Source of the DNA: an uncultured Clostridia bacterium
GTDB taxonomy: Bacteria > Bacillota > Clostridia > TANB77 > CAG-508
Direction of reading: 5' to 3'
Length of the DNA: 28,065 nt
NCBI GenBank assembly: GCA_948678575.1
Contig: CAPPGO010000015.1
Location: forward strand, 1 to 28,065
Positions 16,836-24,770 of this stretch are shown here, piece after piece; position 1 is the stretch's first letter, and every line of letters starts with the position of its first letter. The translations under genes and the position numbers were made by a program. The notes beneath the pieces are model-generated. The model ran no database searches, was not told the origin of the DNA, and was given only the letters and a program-made list of their open reading frames with translations.

Positions 16836-18371
16836 ATGAAAGAAGAAGAAAAAATTTTAATATTAGATTTTTATGGACAATATAATCAATTAATTGCTAG
16901 ACGAGTAAGAGAATGTAATGTATATTCTGAAATTGTACCATATACTACATCAATTGAAAAAATAAAAGAAATGAACCCAAAGGGAATTATTTTCACAGGT
17001 AGTTCTGCTAGTGTATATGCTGAAAATGCTCCTAAATGTGATGCAGAAATTTTTAATTTGGGAATTCCAATCCTTGGTATTTGTTATGGTATGCAACTTA
17101 TGACAGATAATTTTGGAGGAGAAGTGCATAAAGCTGAAAAACGTGAATATGGTGTTATGAGTGTTGATATCAAAAATTCTTCAAAATTATTTAATGGTTT
17201 TGGAGATAAAAATAATTTCTTAATGACACATGGTGATTATGTTTCAAAACTTCCAGAAGGATTTGAAAATATTGCATATACAGAAGATTGTCCAAATGCT
17301 GGAATGCAAAATGAAGAAAAGAAATTATATGGTATTCAATTCCATCCAGAAGTTAATAATTCTGAAAATGGAATACAAGTAATTAGAAATTTTGTATATA
17401 ATATTTGTGGTTGTACAGGAACTTGGCAAATGAGTGCTTTTGCACAAGATACAATAAAAGCTATTCAAGAAAAAGTTGGAGATAGAAAAGCTTTATGTGC
17501 ATTATCTGGTGGTGTAGATTCATCAGTTGCAGCATCTTTAATGAGCAAAGCTATTGGTAAAAATTTAACTTGTATATTTGTAGATCATGGTTTACTTAGA
17601 AAAAATGAATCAGAAGAAGTTGAAAAAGTTTTCGGAAATTCAGATGTAAATTTTGTTAGAGTTGATGCAAAAGAAAGATTTTTAAGTAAACTTGCTGGTG
17701 TTACAGAACCAGAAAGAAAAAGAAAAATTATCGGTGAAGAATTTATCAGAGTATTTGAAGAAGAAGCTAAAAAAATAGGAACAGTTGACTTCTTAGTTCA
17801 AGGAACAATTTACCCAGATGTTATTGAAAGTGGAGTTGGAACAGGAGCAACAATTAAAAGTCACCATAATGTAGGTGGACTTCCAGACTATGTTGATTTT
17901 AAAGAAATAATTGAACCTTTAAGAGATTTATTTAAAGATGAAGTAAGAAAAGTAGGACTAGAATTAGGTTTACCAGACTACTTAGTATATCGTCAACCAT
18001 TCCCTGGACCAGGCTTAGCAATAAGAGTTATTGGAGAGATAACAGATGACAAATTGACAATTTTGAAAAATGCAGATTACATTTTTAGAGAAGAAATTGC
18101 AAAAGCAGGATTAGATAAAGAAATTAATCAATATTTTGCAGTTCTTACAAACTTAAAGAGTGTTGGTGTAATGGGTGACGAAAGAACTTATGATTATACA
18201 GTAGCATTAAGAGCAGTTACAACAACTGATTTTATGACAGCAGAGTGGAGTAAAATTCCTTATGAAATTCTTGAAGTAGTTTCTAGTAGAATTGTAAATG
18301 AAGTAAAACATGTAAATAGAGTAGTATATGATATTACAGGAAAACCACCAGCAACTATTGAATGGGAATAG
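16836..18371 (+). CDS. guaA: GMP synthase (glutamine-hydrolysing)
   Basis: The enzyme converts XMP to GMP using glutamine and ATP, directly after GuaB. The class I amidotransferase domain is at the N-terminus: nucleophile Cys83 (GICYGMQL) with His170 and Glu172 (QFHPEV). The PP-loop ATP pyrophosphatase motif SGGVDSS is at 224-230, and the C-terminal dimerisation domain ends KPPATIEWE. The length of 511 residues is normal. It follows guaB by 29 bases with AAAGGA nine bases before the ATG, so it belongs to the same operon. Small departures from the commonest sequences (DFYGQYNQL, TGSSASVY) do not touch catalytic residues. Confidence 0.97.
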   Translation: MKEEEKILILDFYGQYNQLIARRVRECNVYSEIVPYTTSIEKIKEMNPKGIIFTGSSASVYAENAPKCDAEIFNLGIPILGICYGMQLMTDNFGGEVHKAEKREYGVMSVDIKNSSKLFNGFGDKNNFLMTHGDYVSKLPEGFENIAYTEDCPNAGMQNEEKKLYGIQFHPEVNNSENGIQVIRNFVYNICGCTGTWQMSAFAQDTIKAIQEKVGDRKALCALSGGVDSSVAASLMSKAIGKNLTCIFVDHGLLRKNESEEVEKVFGNSDVNFVRVDAKERFLSKLAGVTEPERKRKIIGEEFIRVFEEEAKKIGTVDFLVQGTIYPDVIESGVGTGATIKSHHNVGGLPDYVDFKEIIEPLRDLFKDEVRKVGLELGLPDYLVYRQPFPGPGLAIRVIGEITDDKLTILKNADYIFREEIAKAGLDKEINQYFAVLTNLKSVGVMGDERTYDYTVALRAVTTTDFMTAEWSKIPYEILEVVSSRIVNEVKHVNRVVYDITGKPPATIEWE

Positions 18372-18383
18372 GAGGAAAATAGT

Positions 18384-19157
18384 TTGAAAATTCTTGCAGT
18401 AGGAGATATAGTAGGCAAAACTGGGGTACAAATGCTTAAATATAAACTTCCTAAAATAATGAAGGATTATGATATAGATTTTGTTATAGTAAATGGCGAA
18501 AATGCCGCAGATGGTATGGGGCTTACAGAAAAATTATATAAGGAAATATTATCTGTTGGTACAGATGTTGTTACTATGGGAAATCATACTTGGGCAAAAA
18601 AAGATATTTTTAGTTTTATAGATGATGGGAAGATTATAAGACCAGCCAATTATCCAGCTAATAACCCAGGTAAAGGTTATAGAATTTTTGAGTGTAAAAA
18701 CAAAAAAATTGCTGTTATCAATTTGATTGGTAGAGTAACAATGTCAGTACTTTCTGAAAATCCATTTTTAGAAGCTAAAAAAATTATAGAAGAAATAAAA
18801 AAAGATGTAGATATTATAGTTATAGATTTTCATGCAGAAGCCACAGCAGAAAAGATAGCTCTTGCATATTATTTAGAAGGAGAAGCTACAATTATATTTG
18901 GAACACATACACATGTGCAAACTGCTGATGAACAAATTTTAGAAAATGGCACTGCTTATATAACAGATCTTGGTATGACAGGACCAAAAATTTCTGTAAT
19001 TGGTATGGATACTAAGGCTTCTATAAAAAGATTCGAGACATCTTTGCCAGAAAAATATAGAATAGCAGAAGGCGAAGGAATACTAAATGCTTGTGTATTT
19101 GAAGTTGATGAATATACAAATGAAGCAGTTGGTATTCAAAGGATTTATATAAAATAA
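18384..19157 (+). CDS. ymdB: YmdB-family metallophosphoesterase
   Basis: YmdB is a di-metal phosphodiesterase (2',3'-cyclic nucleotides in Bacillus) that influences biofilm and sporulation decisions. The motifs are KILAVGDIVGKTG, VIVNGENAADGMG, TMGNHTWAKKD, IDFHAEATAEK and FGTHTHVQTAD, in the order expected for this family. The length of 257 residues is near the usual 264. The start is TTG 18384, eight bases after GGAGG; no ATG fits the conserved N-terminus. Its ribosome site overlaps the guaA stop codon, so it is the last gene of the guaBA operon. The link with purine synthesis is positional only. Confidence 0.93.
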   Translation: MKILAVGDIVGKTGVQMLKYKLPKIMKDYDIDFVIVNGENAADGMGLTEKLYKEILSVGTDVVTMGNHTWAKKDIFSFIDDGKIIRPANYPANNPGKGYRIFECKNKKIAVINLIGRVTMSVLSENPFLEAKKIIEEIKKDVDIIVIDFHAEATAEKIALAYYLEGEATIIFGTHTHVQTADEQILENGTAYITDLGMTGPKISVIGMDTKASIKRFETSLPEKYRIAEGEGILNACVFEVDEYTNEAVGIQRIYIK

Positions 19158-19168
19158 TATTTATGATT

Positions 19169-19206
19169 AAAAATTACATTAGAATTATCTAGTGTAATTT
19201 TTTTTT
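19169..19206 (+). terminator. Terminator of the guaBA-ymdB operon
   Basis: AAAATTACATTAG (19170-19182) pairs with CTAGTGTAATTTT (19189-19201) with one non-canonical pair, followed by a T-run. Confidence 0.88.
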
Positions 19207-19215
19207 GCAAAAGTG

Positions 19216-19242
19216 TTGACATTATTCCTTATTCGGTATAAT
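19216..19242 (+). promoter_or_regulatory. Promoter of the HTH/SDR-like operon
   Basis: TTGACA (19216-19221) and TATAAT (19237-19242) are both consensus but separated by only 15 bases. Such short spacing usually gives a weak or activator-dependent promoter. The spacer and -10 lie inside the left 22-bp repeat. Confidence 0.7.
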
Positions 19243-19282
19243 ATATAAATATATACCGCTATTATTCCGAATAAAGAATAAT
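19221..19282. repeat. Pair of 22-bp inverted repeats over a promoter
   Basis: The left copy (19221-19242) and right copy (19261-19282) are reverse complements at 20 of 22 positions, mismatching only at positions 8 and 17, and are 18 bp apart. The shared core is TTATTCGG. A third partial element CGGTATA...TATACCG (19234-19240, 19252-19258) is nested between them. It is a probable operator for the HTH protein encoded just downstream; an RNA hairpin role is less likely because the left arm is upstream of the transcription start. Confidence 0.75.
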
Positions 19283-19302
19283 GGCAAAAAAAGGAGAACG
19301 AA

Positions 19303-20517
19303 ATGGATTTTTTAACAGTAAAACAATTTTCGAAAATTTGGGAAATATCAGAAAGAAGAATAGTTAAATTGTGTAAAGAAGATAGAATTCCAGGAGCTGT
19401 GAAAAATGGCAAAACTTGGGTTATACCAGAAAATACAATAAAACCAGCTGATAAAAGAAACAACATATCTAAATATATAAATACAGAAAAAAGAATAGCA
19501 ATATTTAATTTTAATACGGAATTTGGATATACAGTTATTTCTTTATTAAAACAAGCAGGTTTTTTAGTTGATGCTATAACTGAAAATAATTTAGATAATG
19601 TAGAGATTATAAAAATTGATAATAAAACTAATTTAGATGCTTTGAAAAACTTAACTAATAAATATTATGATGGTTTAATCTTTTTTGAAGAAGAAAAACA
19701 AAATTGTAAATTTGACAAAATAGAAGTTATAAAAATGTTTTCTAAAAAAATGAATTGTGATTCTAGCATTGTATTTGTAAATACGAAAAAAAACACAGAA
19801 TTAACTTTTGTTAAAGATTTATCGAAAGAGTTAAAATATGATGTAGGTTTAAGAATAAATGCTATAAAAATAAATATTCCATTTGATAAAAATATTTTTG
19901 TAAATTACGATGAAATTTCCGAAGATATAGTAGAAATGATTACAAAATTAAAAAATACAACAGGGATGATAATTGAAACAGATGGAGGTTATTTAGAATT
20001 TGAACAAGATGGAAAAACAAAGATTCTAGGAAACGGAGAATTTTATAAAGCATTAGATACTTGCTTGAAAAGTTTAAATAAAAACTCATACTTTTGGAGT
20101 GCTTCTATGATGCTAGAAGATGAGTGGACAGAAGAACCAAAAGAGATGAAGTTTAGAGTTAGCAACTTAGATGTATCAAATAGAGGAACGAAAGTAGAGA
20201 GAATATTTATATTTAGCCATTCTAAAATAAAAGAATTTAAGAACAATAAAACTTTGAAAATTTTTATGCAAAGTAATATTAATACTATGTATGTAGATTA
20301 TGATGAAATATTAGAAAAAGAACCAGAATTATTAGAAATAATAGGAAATGGTTGGGATGGAATTGATTTAGATACTTTAATGGTAGATGCTCCAGCAGAC
20401 CAAGAAGGAAACGTAAGAGGATATTTAAGTATTAACAAAAGAGAAATAAAAAGAGCTTATGATTGTTATTTAAGGTTAAAAAACTATGCCAAAGATTTAA
20501 AGGAAATATTAAAATAG
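19303..20517 (+). CDS. HTH-domain protein fused to a degenerate SDR-like fold
   Basis: The 404-residue protein has three parts. Residues 1-50 form an excisionase/MerR-like winged helix (FLTVKQFSKIWEISERRIVK ... WVIPENTIKP). Residues about 62-215 follow the order of a short-chain dehydrogenase: RIAIFNFNTEFGYTVISLLK at the dinucleotide-binding position, SSIVFVNT, then LKYDVGLRINAIKINIPFDKN like the usual GIRVNAIxPGPI. However, the GxxxGxG glycines and the YxxxK catalytic pair are absent, so it is probably not a working oxidoreductase. The C-terminal domain (about 240-404) is not recognised. An AAGGAG site supports the start. First gene of an operon with the YgjV-like gene 16 bases on. It may be a ligand-sensing autoregulator acting on the repeats upstream (inference). 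Confidence 0.75.
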   Translation: MDFLTVKQFSKIWEISERRIVKLCKEDRIPGAVKNGKTWVIPENTIKPADKRNNISKYINTEKRIAIFNFNTEFGYTVISLLKQAGFLVDAITENNLDNVEIIKIDNKTNLDALKNLTNKYYDGLIFFEEEKQNCKFDKIEVIKMFSKKMNCDSSIVFVNTKKNTELTFVKDLSKELKYDVGLRINAIKINIPFDKNIFVNYDEISEDIVEMITKLKNTTGMIIETDGGYLEFEQDGKTKILGNGEFYKALDTCLKSLNKNSYFWSASMMLEDEWTEEPKEMKFRVSNLDVSNRGTKVERIFIFSHSKIKEFKNNKTLKIFMQSNINTMYVDYDEILEKEPELLEIIGNGWDGIDLDTLMVDAPADQEGNVRGYLSINKREIKRAYDCYLRLKNYAKDLKEILK

Positions 20518-20533
20518 GAGGGGTAAAAAATTT

Positions 20534-21086
20534 ATGGAAGGAATATCAACAACTTATATTATTTCACAAGTATTTGTTATCATAATGTATACATTAGTAT
20601 CTTTGACATATTATATGAGTAATAGAAAGACTCTACTAATTATGAGCTTTTGTGCAATTGTATCAGAGGCAATCGGATATACTTTATTGCATGCATATAC
20701 TGGATTAGCAATGTGTTTTGTAGCACTTATAAGAAATGCAATATTTTTAGTGGATGAAAAGAAAAATGGAAAAACAGAAATAATAAGTAAGAAAGATATT
20801 GCGATATTGTTAATTTTATTCTCAATAACAATAATTTCAAGTATATTTACTTATGATGGTATTTTTAGTTTATTATCTGTTTTTGCAACAATGTTATATA
20901 CATATTCAATGTGGCAAAAGAAAACTATAACATATAAAATTTTGCGGGATACCAGTAGGTATTTTATGGATATCATATAATATTTATATTAAATCTGTTT
21001 TTGGAATTTTATTAGAGAGTGTATTGTTAATAGCTTCAAGTGTTGGATATATTTTAGAATTTAGAAAAAATAAAAAAGGAGAATAA
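20534..21086 (+). CDS. YgjV-like inner-membrane protein with a +1 frame break at CGG 20945-20947
   Basis: This hydrophobic protein has several membrane segments in the YgjV arrangement. The function of the family is not established. Zero frame stops at 20978-20980 after 148 residues, ending in the atypical hydrophilic RDTSRYFMDII. Skipping C20945 gives GIPVGILWISYNIYI, then SVFGILLESVLLIASSVGYI, a normal membrane tail ending RKNKKGE with stop at 21084-21086. The total is 183 residues, close to the usual family length. The restored stop lies 3 bases before the next ATG, and the next gene's ribosome site sits in this tail, a normal operon junction. The start is supported by GGAGGGG. Confidence 0.82.
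20942..20948 (+). other. Putative +1 frameshift site 2 (TTG-CGG-G)
   Basis: Zero frame reads ATT TTG CGG GAT ACC. The family-like product requires TTG, skipped C, then GGG ATA CCA. Confidence 0.55.
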
Positions 21087-21089
21087 ATA

Positions 21090-22073
21090 ATGGAAAGAGT
21101 AGTTTTAAAAGAACATCAAAAAGCTTTAAGAAATCTTATTAAAAAATGTAATAACACAGAAGATAAATTAGAAATATCAAGAATTGCAAGAGGAGTTAAA
21201 GAAACAAATAATCCATATTTAATTTGCGATTTTATGGCAAGTGTACCAAAGGCTCATACAAAAGAATTAATAAAAATGTTTGAAGATGAAATAGAAGATA
21301 TTGGAGATATAGTACATAGTTACGAATTTATGTTTTTAATGTCAGATATGAAAGTTCAAAATTTTGAAAAGAAAAGATTTGAAGAACTTATTAAAAGCAG
21401 TGGAAATCCTAAGTTAATGATGTATTGTTTAGGATTTGTAGAAGGTATTGATAAAGAAAGTATGTTACAAGCTTTGTATGAAACTAAAAATGCCAAATAT
21501 ATTGAACTTTTATCTACTAGCGAAGATTATGAAGATTTTAATGTATCTGAAAGGCCAGAATACTTTGAGATGCTAAAAAGAGCTAAGGAATTTAATTATT
21601 TTCCAAGAAGTTTAGAGGAATATAGAGAAGAAAATCCAAATTTAGTTACACTAATATCTTCAATAGTAAAAAGTGATAGTGAAACGGTAGAACAAAGAAG
21701 AAAAAAGGCATATCAAATAAACGAATTAGCAAATTATATAGAATATTTAGCAGAATATCATGGCAAAGATTATGATGCAGAATTTTTACATACAAGTATT
21801 AATTTATTGCAAGACGCAGAACTTGTTGCAGGAGATGATGAACCTCTGCATTTATATGAATTTGCAGCATCTGTTGAGACAGATGATAAAAGTAGTGTTA
21901 TAAATAGAGTTATTGATATAGGCGATAAGAAATATATACATTATTGTCTAGAATATGTTCCAAATGTTCCACAGAATTTAGTAGAAAAAATGGAAAAGGT
22001 TTTAAAACAGGAAGAAGTAGTTAAGCCAGAAATGTCAGCAAAACCTAAATATGAAGGTCCAGTATTTGAATAA
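21090..22073 (+). CDS. Hypothetical helical protein
   Basis: The family was not recognised. The 327-residue product has no signal peptide or membrane segment and looks wholly helical. It contains repeated units of about 30-40 residues that each end in an acidic helix (for example YLICDFMASVPKAHTKELIK, LMMYCLGFVEGIDKESML, YIHYCLEYVPNVPQNLVEKM), which suggests an alpha-solenoid or HEAT-like scaffold. It ends in a short Pro/Lys tail. AAGGAG lies before the ATG, 3 bases after the restored stop of the YgjV-like gene, so it is the last gene of that operon. A protein-interaction role is possible; no catalytic motif is visible. Confidence 0.85.
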   Translation: MERVVLKEHQKALRNLIKKCNNTEDKLEISRIARGVKETNNPYLICDFMASVPKAHTKELIKMFEDEIEDIGDIVHSYEFMFLMSDMKVQNFEKKRFEELIKSSGNPKLMMYCLGFVEGIDKESMLQALYETKNAKYIELLSTSEDYEDFNVSERPEYFEMLKRAKEFNYFPRSLEEYREENPNLVTLISSIVKSDSETVEQRRKKAYQINELANYIEYLAEYHGKDYDAEFLHTSINLLQDAELVAGDDEPLHLYEFAASVETDDKSSVINRVIDIGDKKYIHYCLEYVPNVPQNLVEKMEKVLKQEEVVKPEMSAKPKYEGPVFE

Positions 22074-22138
22074 ATAAAATACATGTATTTTCCTTTATAA
22101 AATTTTAAGATTTTCTTTATTTTTTTTTAATATATTTT

Positions 22139-22147
22139 TGATATAAT
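22139..22147 (+). promoter_or_regulatory. Extended -10 promoter of the NlpC/P60-like gene
   Basis: TGATATAAT (TGn plus TATAAT) lies about 88 bases before the start codon. The -35 is poor (ATTTTT at 22119), as often seen with extended -10 elements. Confidence 0.6.
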
Positions 22148-22234
22148 TATTACAGAAATGTAAGAATAAATTAAAGTAAATCGATACTTATAAAAAGAAT
22201 AAAGAAATATAATAAAATAAAAAGGGAAAATATT

Positions 22235-22777
22235 ATGAAAAAGATTTATATTGTATTAACATATTCAGGAACTGCATTATCTACTCTTATAAAAAAATTC
22301 ACAGGTGATGAATTTGCACATGTGTCTATTTCACTTGATGAAAATTTAGAGCAAATGTATAGCTTTGGTAGATTAAATCCATACAATCCATTTGTTGGTG
22401 GATTTGTACATGAAGGAATTAATTTTGGAACTTTTCATAGGTTTAAAAATACAGTTGCAAGTGTTTACTCTATGCAAGTTACAGACAGTCAATATAAAAG
22501 AATAGAAAATAAAATTTACTTAATGAATAAATGTAGTTTGCCATACACATTTAATATTATAGGGTTATTTGCAGTTGGCTTTAATATACGAATCCAAAAA
22601 GAACATTCATTTTATTGCGCAGAATTTGTAAAATATTTAATAGATAAAGCAAAAATAGAAAATGATTTACCAGAAATTATAAAACCAGAACATTTTAAAT
22701 ATATGGGGTTGAAAATGGTTTATAAAGGAAAGTTAAGAGATTATTCTGTATTAGAAACAATAAATAATGTTGCATAA
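22235..22777 (+). CDS. Permuted NlpC/P60-like (YiiX-type) cysteine hydrolase
   Basis: The 180-residue protein has its probable catalytic residues in permuted order: His29 in FAHVSISLD, then Cys128 in FYCAEFVKYL. The His-before-Cys order and the CAEFV context match the YiiX/YaeF type of papain-fold NlpC/P60 enzymes. Substrates of bacterial members are poorly known; proposals include amide bonds in lipids or peptides. There is no signal peptide, so it is probably cytoplasmic or membrane-peripheral. AAAAGGGA precedes the ATG. It is a single-gene unit with its own promoter and terminator. Confidence 0.7.
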   Translation: MKKIYIVLTYSGTALSTLIKKFTGDEFAHVSISLDENLEQMYSFGRLNPYNPFVGGFVHEGINFGTFHRFKNTVASVYSMQVTDSQYKRIENKIYLMNKCSLPYTFNIIGLFAVGFNIRIQKEHSFYCAEFVKYLIDKAKIENDLPEIIKPEHFKYMGLKMVYKGKLRDYSVLETINNVA

Positions 22778-22783
22778 AAAATT

Positions 22784-22818
22784 AAGAATGTATTATAAAA
22801 CATAGTACATTCTTTTTT
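22784..22818 (+). terminator. Terminator after the NlpC/P60-like gene
   Basis: AAGAATGTA (22784-22792) pairs with TACATTCTT (22806-22814), followed by TTTT. Confidence 0.85.
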
Positions 22819-22861
22819 GTTTGGATATTACAATTTTGTAAGTGTAAATTAAATAAAAATA

Positions 22862-22870
22862 TGTTATAAT
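22862..22870 (+). promoter_or_regulatory. Possible extended -10 for the two-component operon
   Basis: TGTTATAAT lies only 20 bases before the start codon, so the predicted transcript would begin at or inside the GGAGG ribosome site (22877-22881). Either the leader is extremely short or the true promoter is further upstream. Confidence 0.4.
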
Positions 22871-22890
22871 TTCTTTGGAGGAAAAAAATA

Positions 22891-23557
22891 ATGATTTTAA
22901 TAGTTGAAGATGATATAAAATTAAGAAATGAATTAAAAACTTTCCTTGAAAAAAATGGATATGAAGTAGCTGTTATAGAAACATTTGAAAATACAGTAGA
23001 AGATATTTTAAATTCTAAGGCAGACCTTATTTTGCTAGATATCAATTTACCATATTTTGATGGAGAATATATATGCAAACAGATTAGAAAAGTATCACAA
23101 ATTCCAATTATAATGATAACAAGTAGAGATAACGAGATTGATGAGCTTCTGAGCTTGAACTATGGTGCAGATCAATATGTAACAAAGCCTTATAACATTC
23201 AAATTTTGTTAGCAAAAATTACTAGACTTCTAGAAAGAGCAAAAAATACAGGTACAGATTCAAATAAAATTAATCTTCGGAGAGTTTATTTTGAATATTT
23301 CTAAAAGTGTTATTGAAAAAGATGATGTAAAAATTGAACTTACAAAAAATGAATTAAAGATATTACACTATTTGGCTATAAATAAAGGAAAAATTGTGTC
23401 AAGGAATGAAATTATGAATTATTTGTGGGATAGTGAAAGCTTTATTGATGATAATACTTTAACTGTGAATATGACACGATTGAGAAACAAATTAGAAGAG
23501 ATAGGATTATATAATTATATTGAAACAAAGAGAGGTCAAGGGTATATATTACAATGA
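22891..23557 (+). CDS. OmpR-type response regulator (Bce-like) with a +1 frame break at CGG 23278-23280
   Basis: The receiver domain is complete: acidic pair EDD near the N-terminus, phospho-acceptor Asp50 (LILLDINLP), MITS, and Lys99 (VTKPY). Zero frame then reads INL-CGG-AGA and stops at 23302-23304, leaving a receiver-only product of 137 residues. Skipping C23278 gives INL-GEFILNISKSVIEKDDVK, leading straight into a full winged-helix DNA-binding domain (LTKNELKILHYLAINKGKIV ... NMTRLRNKLEE ... IETKRGQGYILQ). The restored protein has 221 residues, normal for this subfamily. Its stop overlaps the kinase start as ATGA, the usual two-component junction. GGAGG supports ATG 22891. It probably responds to cell-envelope antibiotics, by analogy with BceR. 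Confidence 0.88.
23275..23281 (+). other. Putative +1 frameshift site 3 (CTT-CGG-A)
   Basis: Zero frame reads AAT CTT CGG AGA. The full regulator requires CTT, skipped C, then GGA GAG TTT. It closely resembles the Ty1 retrotransposon +1 site CUU AGG C, where a slowly decoded arginine codon follows CUU. Confidence 0.6.
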
Positions 23558-24576
23558 GTTTTAGAAGTTACTTAAAAGATAAATTGCTGTATATAGTTTT
23601 ATTGTTATTTTTGGTTTTTAGTCTACAAGTTTTTTTGCTTCCTTTTGAAGTTACATTGTTAGTTAAAATATATGCTATTATAGCACCAATAGTTGTTTTT
23701 ACAATTCCTTTATTAGTAGAATATTATAGTAAAAAGAAATTTTATTCTAATTGTCAAAATCAATTAGAAGGATTAGATCAAAAATATTTGATAGCAGAAA
23801 TTTTAAAAAAAGCTGATTTTTTAGAAAGTAAAATCCTTTGTGATATTTTGCAAGAAGTAGATAAATCAATGATAGAAAATGTTAATAAATATAAATATTT
23901 GCAGGAAGATTACAAAGAGTATATTGAACTTTGGATACATGAAATTAAGACACCAATTTCAACTGGAAAAATGATTATAGAAAATAATAAAAACCAAATA
24001 ACAGAAAGCATTAGTGAAGAATTAGACAAAATTGAAGACTATACAGAACAAGCACTTTATTATGCTAGAAGCAATGCTGTGGAAAAGGACTATTATGTAA
24101 AAAAAGTAGTTTTGAAAGAATTAGTTAGTAATTCAATTATTAAAAATAAAAGAACTTTAATACAAAATCAAATGAAAATAGATGCACATGATTTAGAAGT
24201 TGAGATATTTACAGATTTTAAATGGTGTTCATTTATATTAAATCAAATATTACAAAATTCTATAAAATATTCAAATGATAATGATAAACAAATTGAAATT
24301 TTTGCAAAAGAAAATAAAGATAATGTTATTTTATATATTAGAGATAACGGAATTGGAATTTCAAAATCTGATGTTGATAGAGTTTTTGAAAAAGGATTTA
24401 CAGGAGAAAATGGCAGAAAAAGTGGTAAAAAATCAACTGGTATTGGATTATACTTATGCAAAAAATTATGTGACAAGCTAGGACTAGAAATTGAATTAAA
24501 TTCAACTCAAAATGTTGGTACAGAAATTGCAATAACATTTCCAAAGAGTAGTTTTATAAGACAAGCTTTAAGTTAA
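23554..24576 (+). CDS. Intramembrane-sensing histidine kinase (BceS-like)
   Basis: The 340-residue sensor kinase has two membrane helices near residues 10-30 and 35-58 separated by only a few residues. This is typical of BceS-type kinases, which sense through a partner transporter rather than an external domain. The H-box is ELWIHEIKTPIS with His129. The N-box is NQILQNSIKYS, G1 is DNGIGIS, and G2 is KKSTGIGLYLCKKL. It overlaps the response regulator by ATGA. Bce systems usually sit beside a BceAB-type ABC transporter; here a terminator follows at once and no transporter is in the window, so the partner must be elsewhere or absent. Confidence 0.92.
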   Translation: MSFRSYLKDKLLYIVLLLFLVFSLQVFLLPFEVTLLVKIYAIIAPIVVFTIPLLVEYYSKKKFYSNCQNQLEGLDQKYLIAEILKKADFLESKILCDILQEVDKSMIENVNKYKYLQEDYKEYIELWIHEIKTPISTGKMIIENNKNQITESISEELDKIEDYTEQALYYARSNAVEKDYYVKKVVLKELVSNSIIKNKRTLIQNQMKIDAHDLEVEIFTDFKWCSFILNQILQNSIKYSNDNDKQIEIFAKENKDNVILYIRDNGIGISKSDVDRVFEKGFTGENGRKSGKKSTGIGLYLCKKLCDKLGLEIELNSTQNVGTEIAITFPKSSFIRQALS

Positions 24577-24582
24577 AATAAT

Positions 24583-24618
24583 AAAAAATATACTTGCTGT
24601 AAAGTGAGTATATTTTTT
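24583..24618 (+). terminator. Terminator of the two-component operon
   Basis: AAAAAATATACT (24583-24594) pairs with AGTATATTTTTT (24607-24618). Confidence 0.85.
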
Positions 24619-24770
24619 GTTTAGATATAAAAGTGAAAAAGTATAGTGTTTTATATAGTATATTTTTTTCAGTTATTATAATACAACAAAATTCATTAAA
24701 ACGTCAATGAATTTTAAATATATGCTAAATTAGAGTGATAAAAATAAGAATGTGAGAAGTAATAGTATAG
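24619..24770 (+). promoter_or_regulatory. Non-coding stretch with TATAAT and a perfect 10-bp inverted repeat
   Basis: TATAAT (24677-24682) is followed at the expected transcription start by AAAATTCATT (24688-24697), an 8-base loop and AATGAATTTT (24706-24715). No clear -35, ribosome site or start codon connects this promoter with the coding remnant that follows. Confidence 0.5.

Noticed and set aside
22077..22092. Perfect 16-bp palindrome AAAATACATGTATTTT after the 21090 gene
   Set aside because: It has no loop, and the T-rich stretch only begins some 20 bases on, so it is not a convincing terminator. Palindromes of this kind are common in AT-rich DNA.
78..23280. Explanation of the three frame breaks as random assembly errors
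   Set aside because: Not excluded, but set aside as the first choice: the errors would be three inserted Cs, each directly before GG in coding frame, with none at the many other GG sites and no homopolymer at the inserted base.
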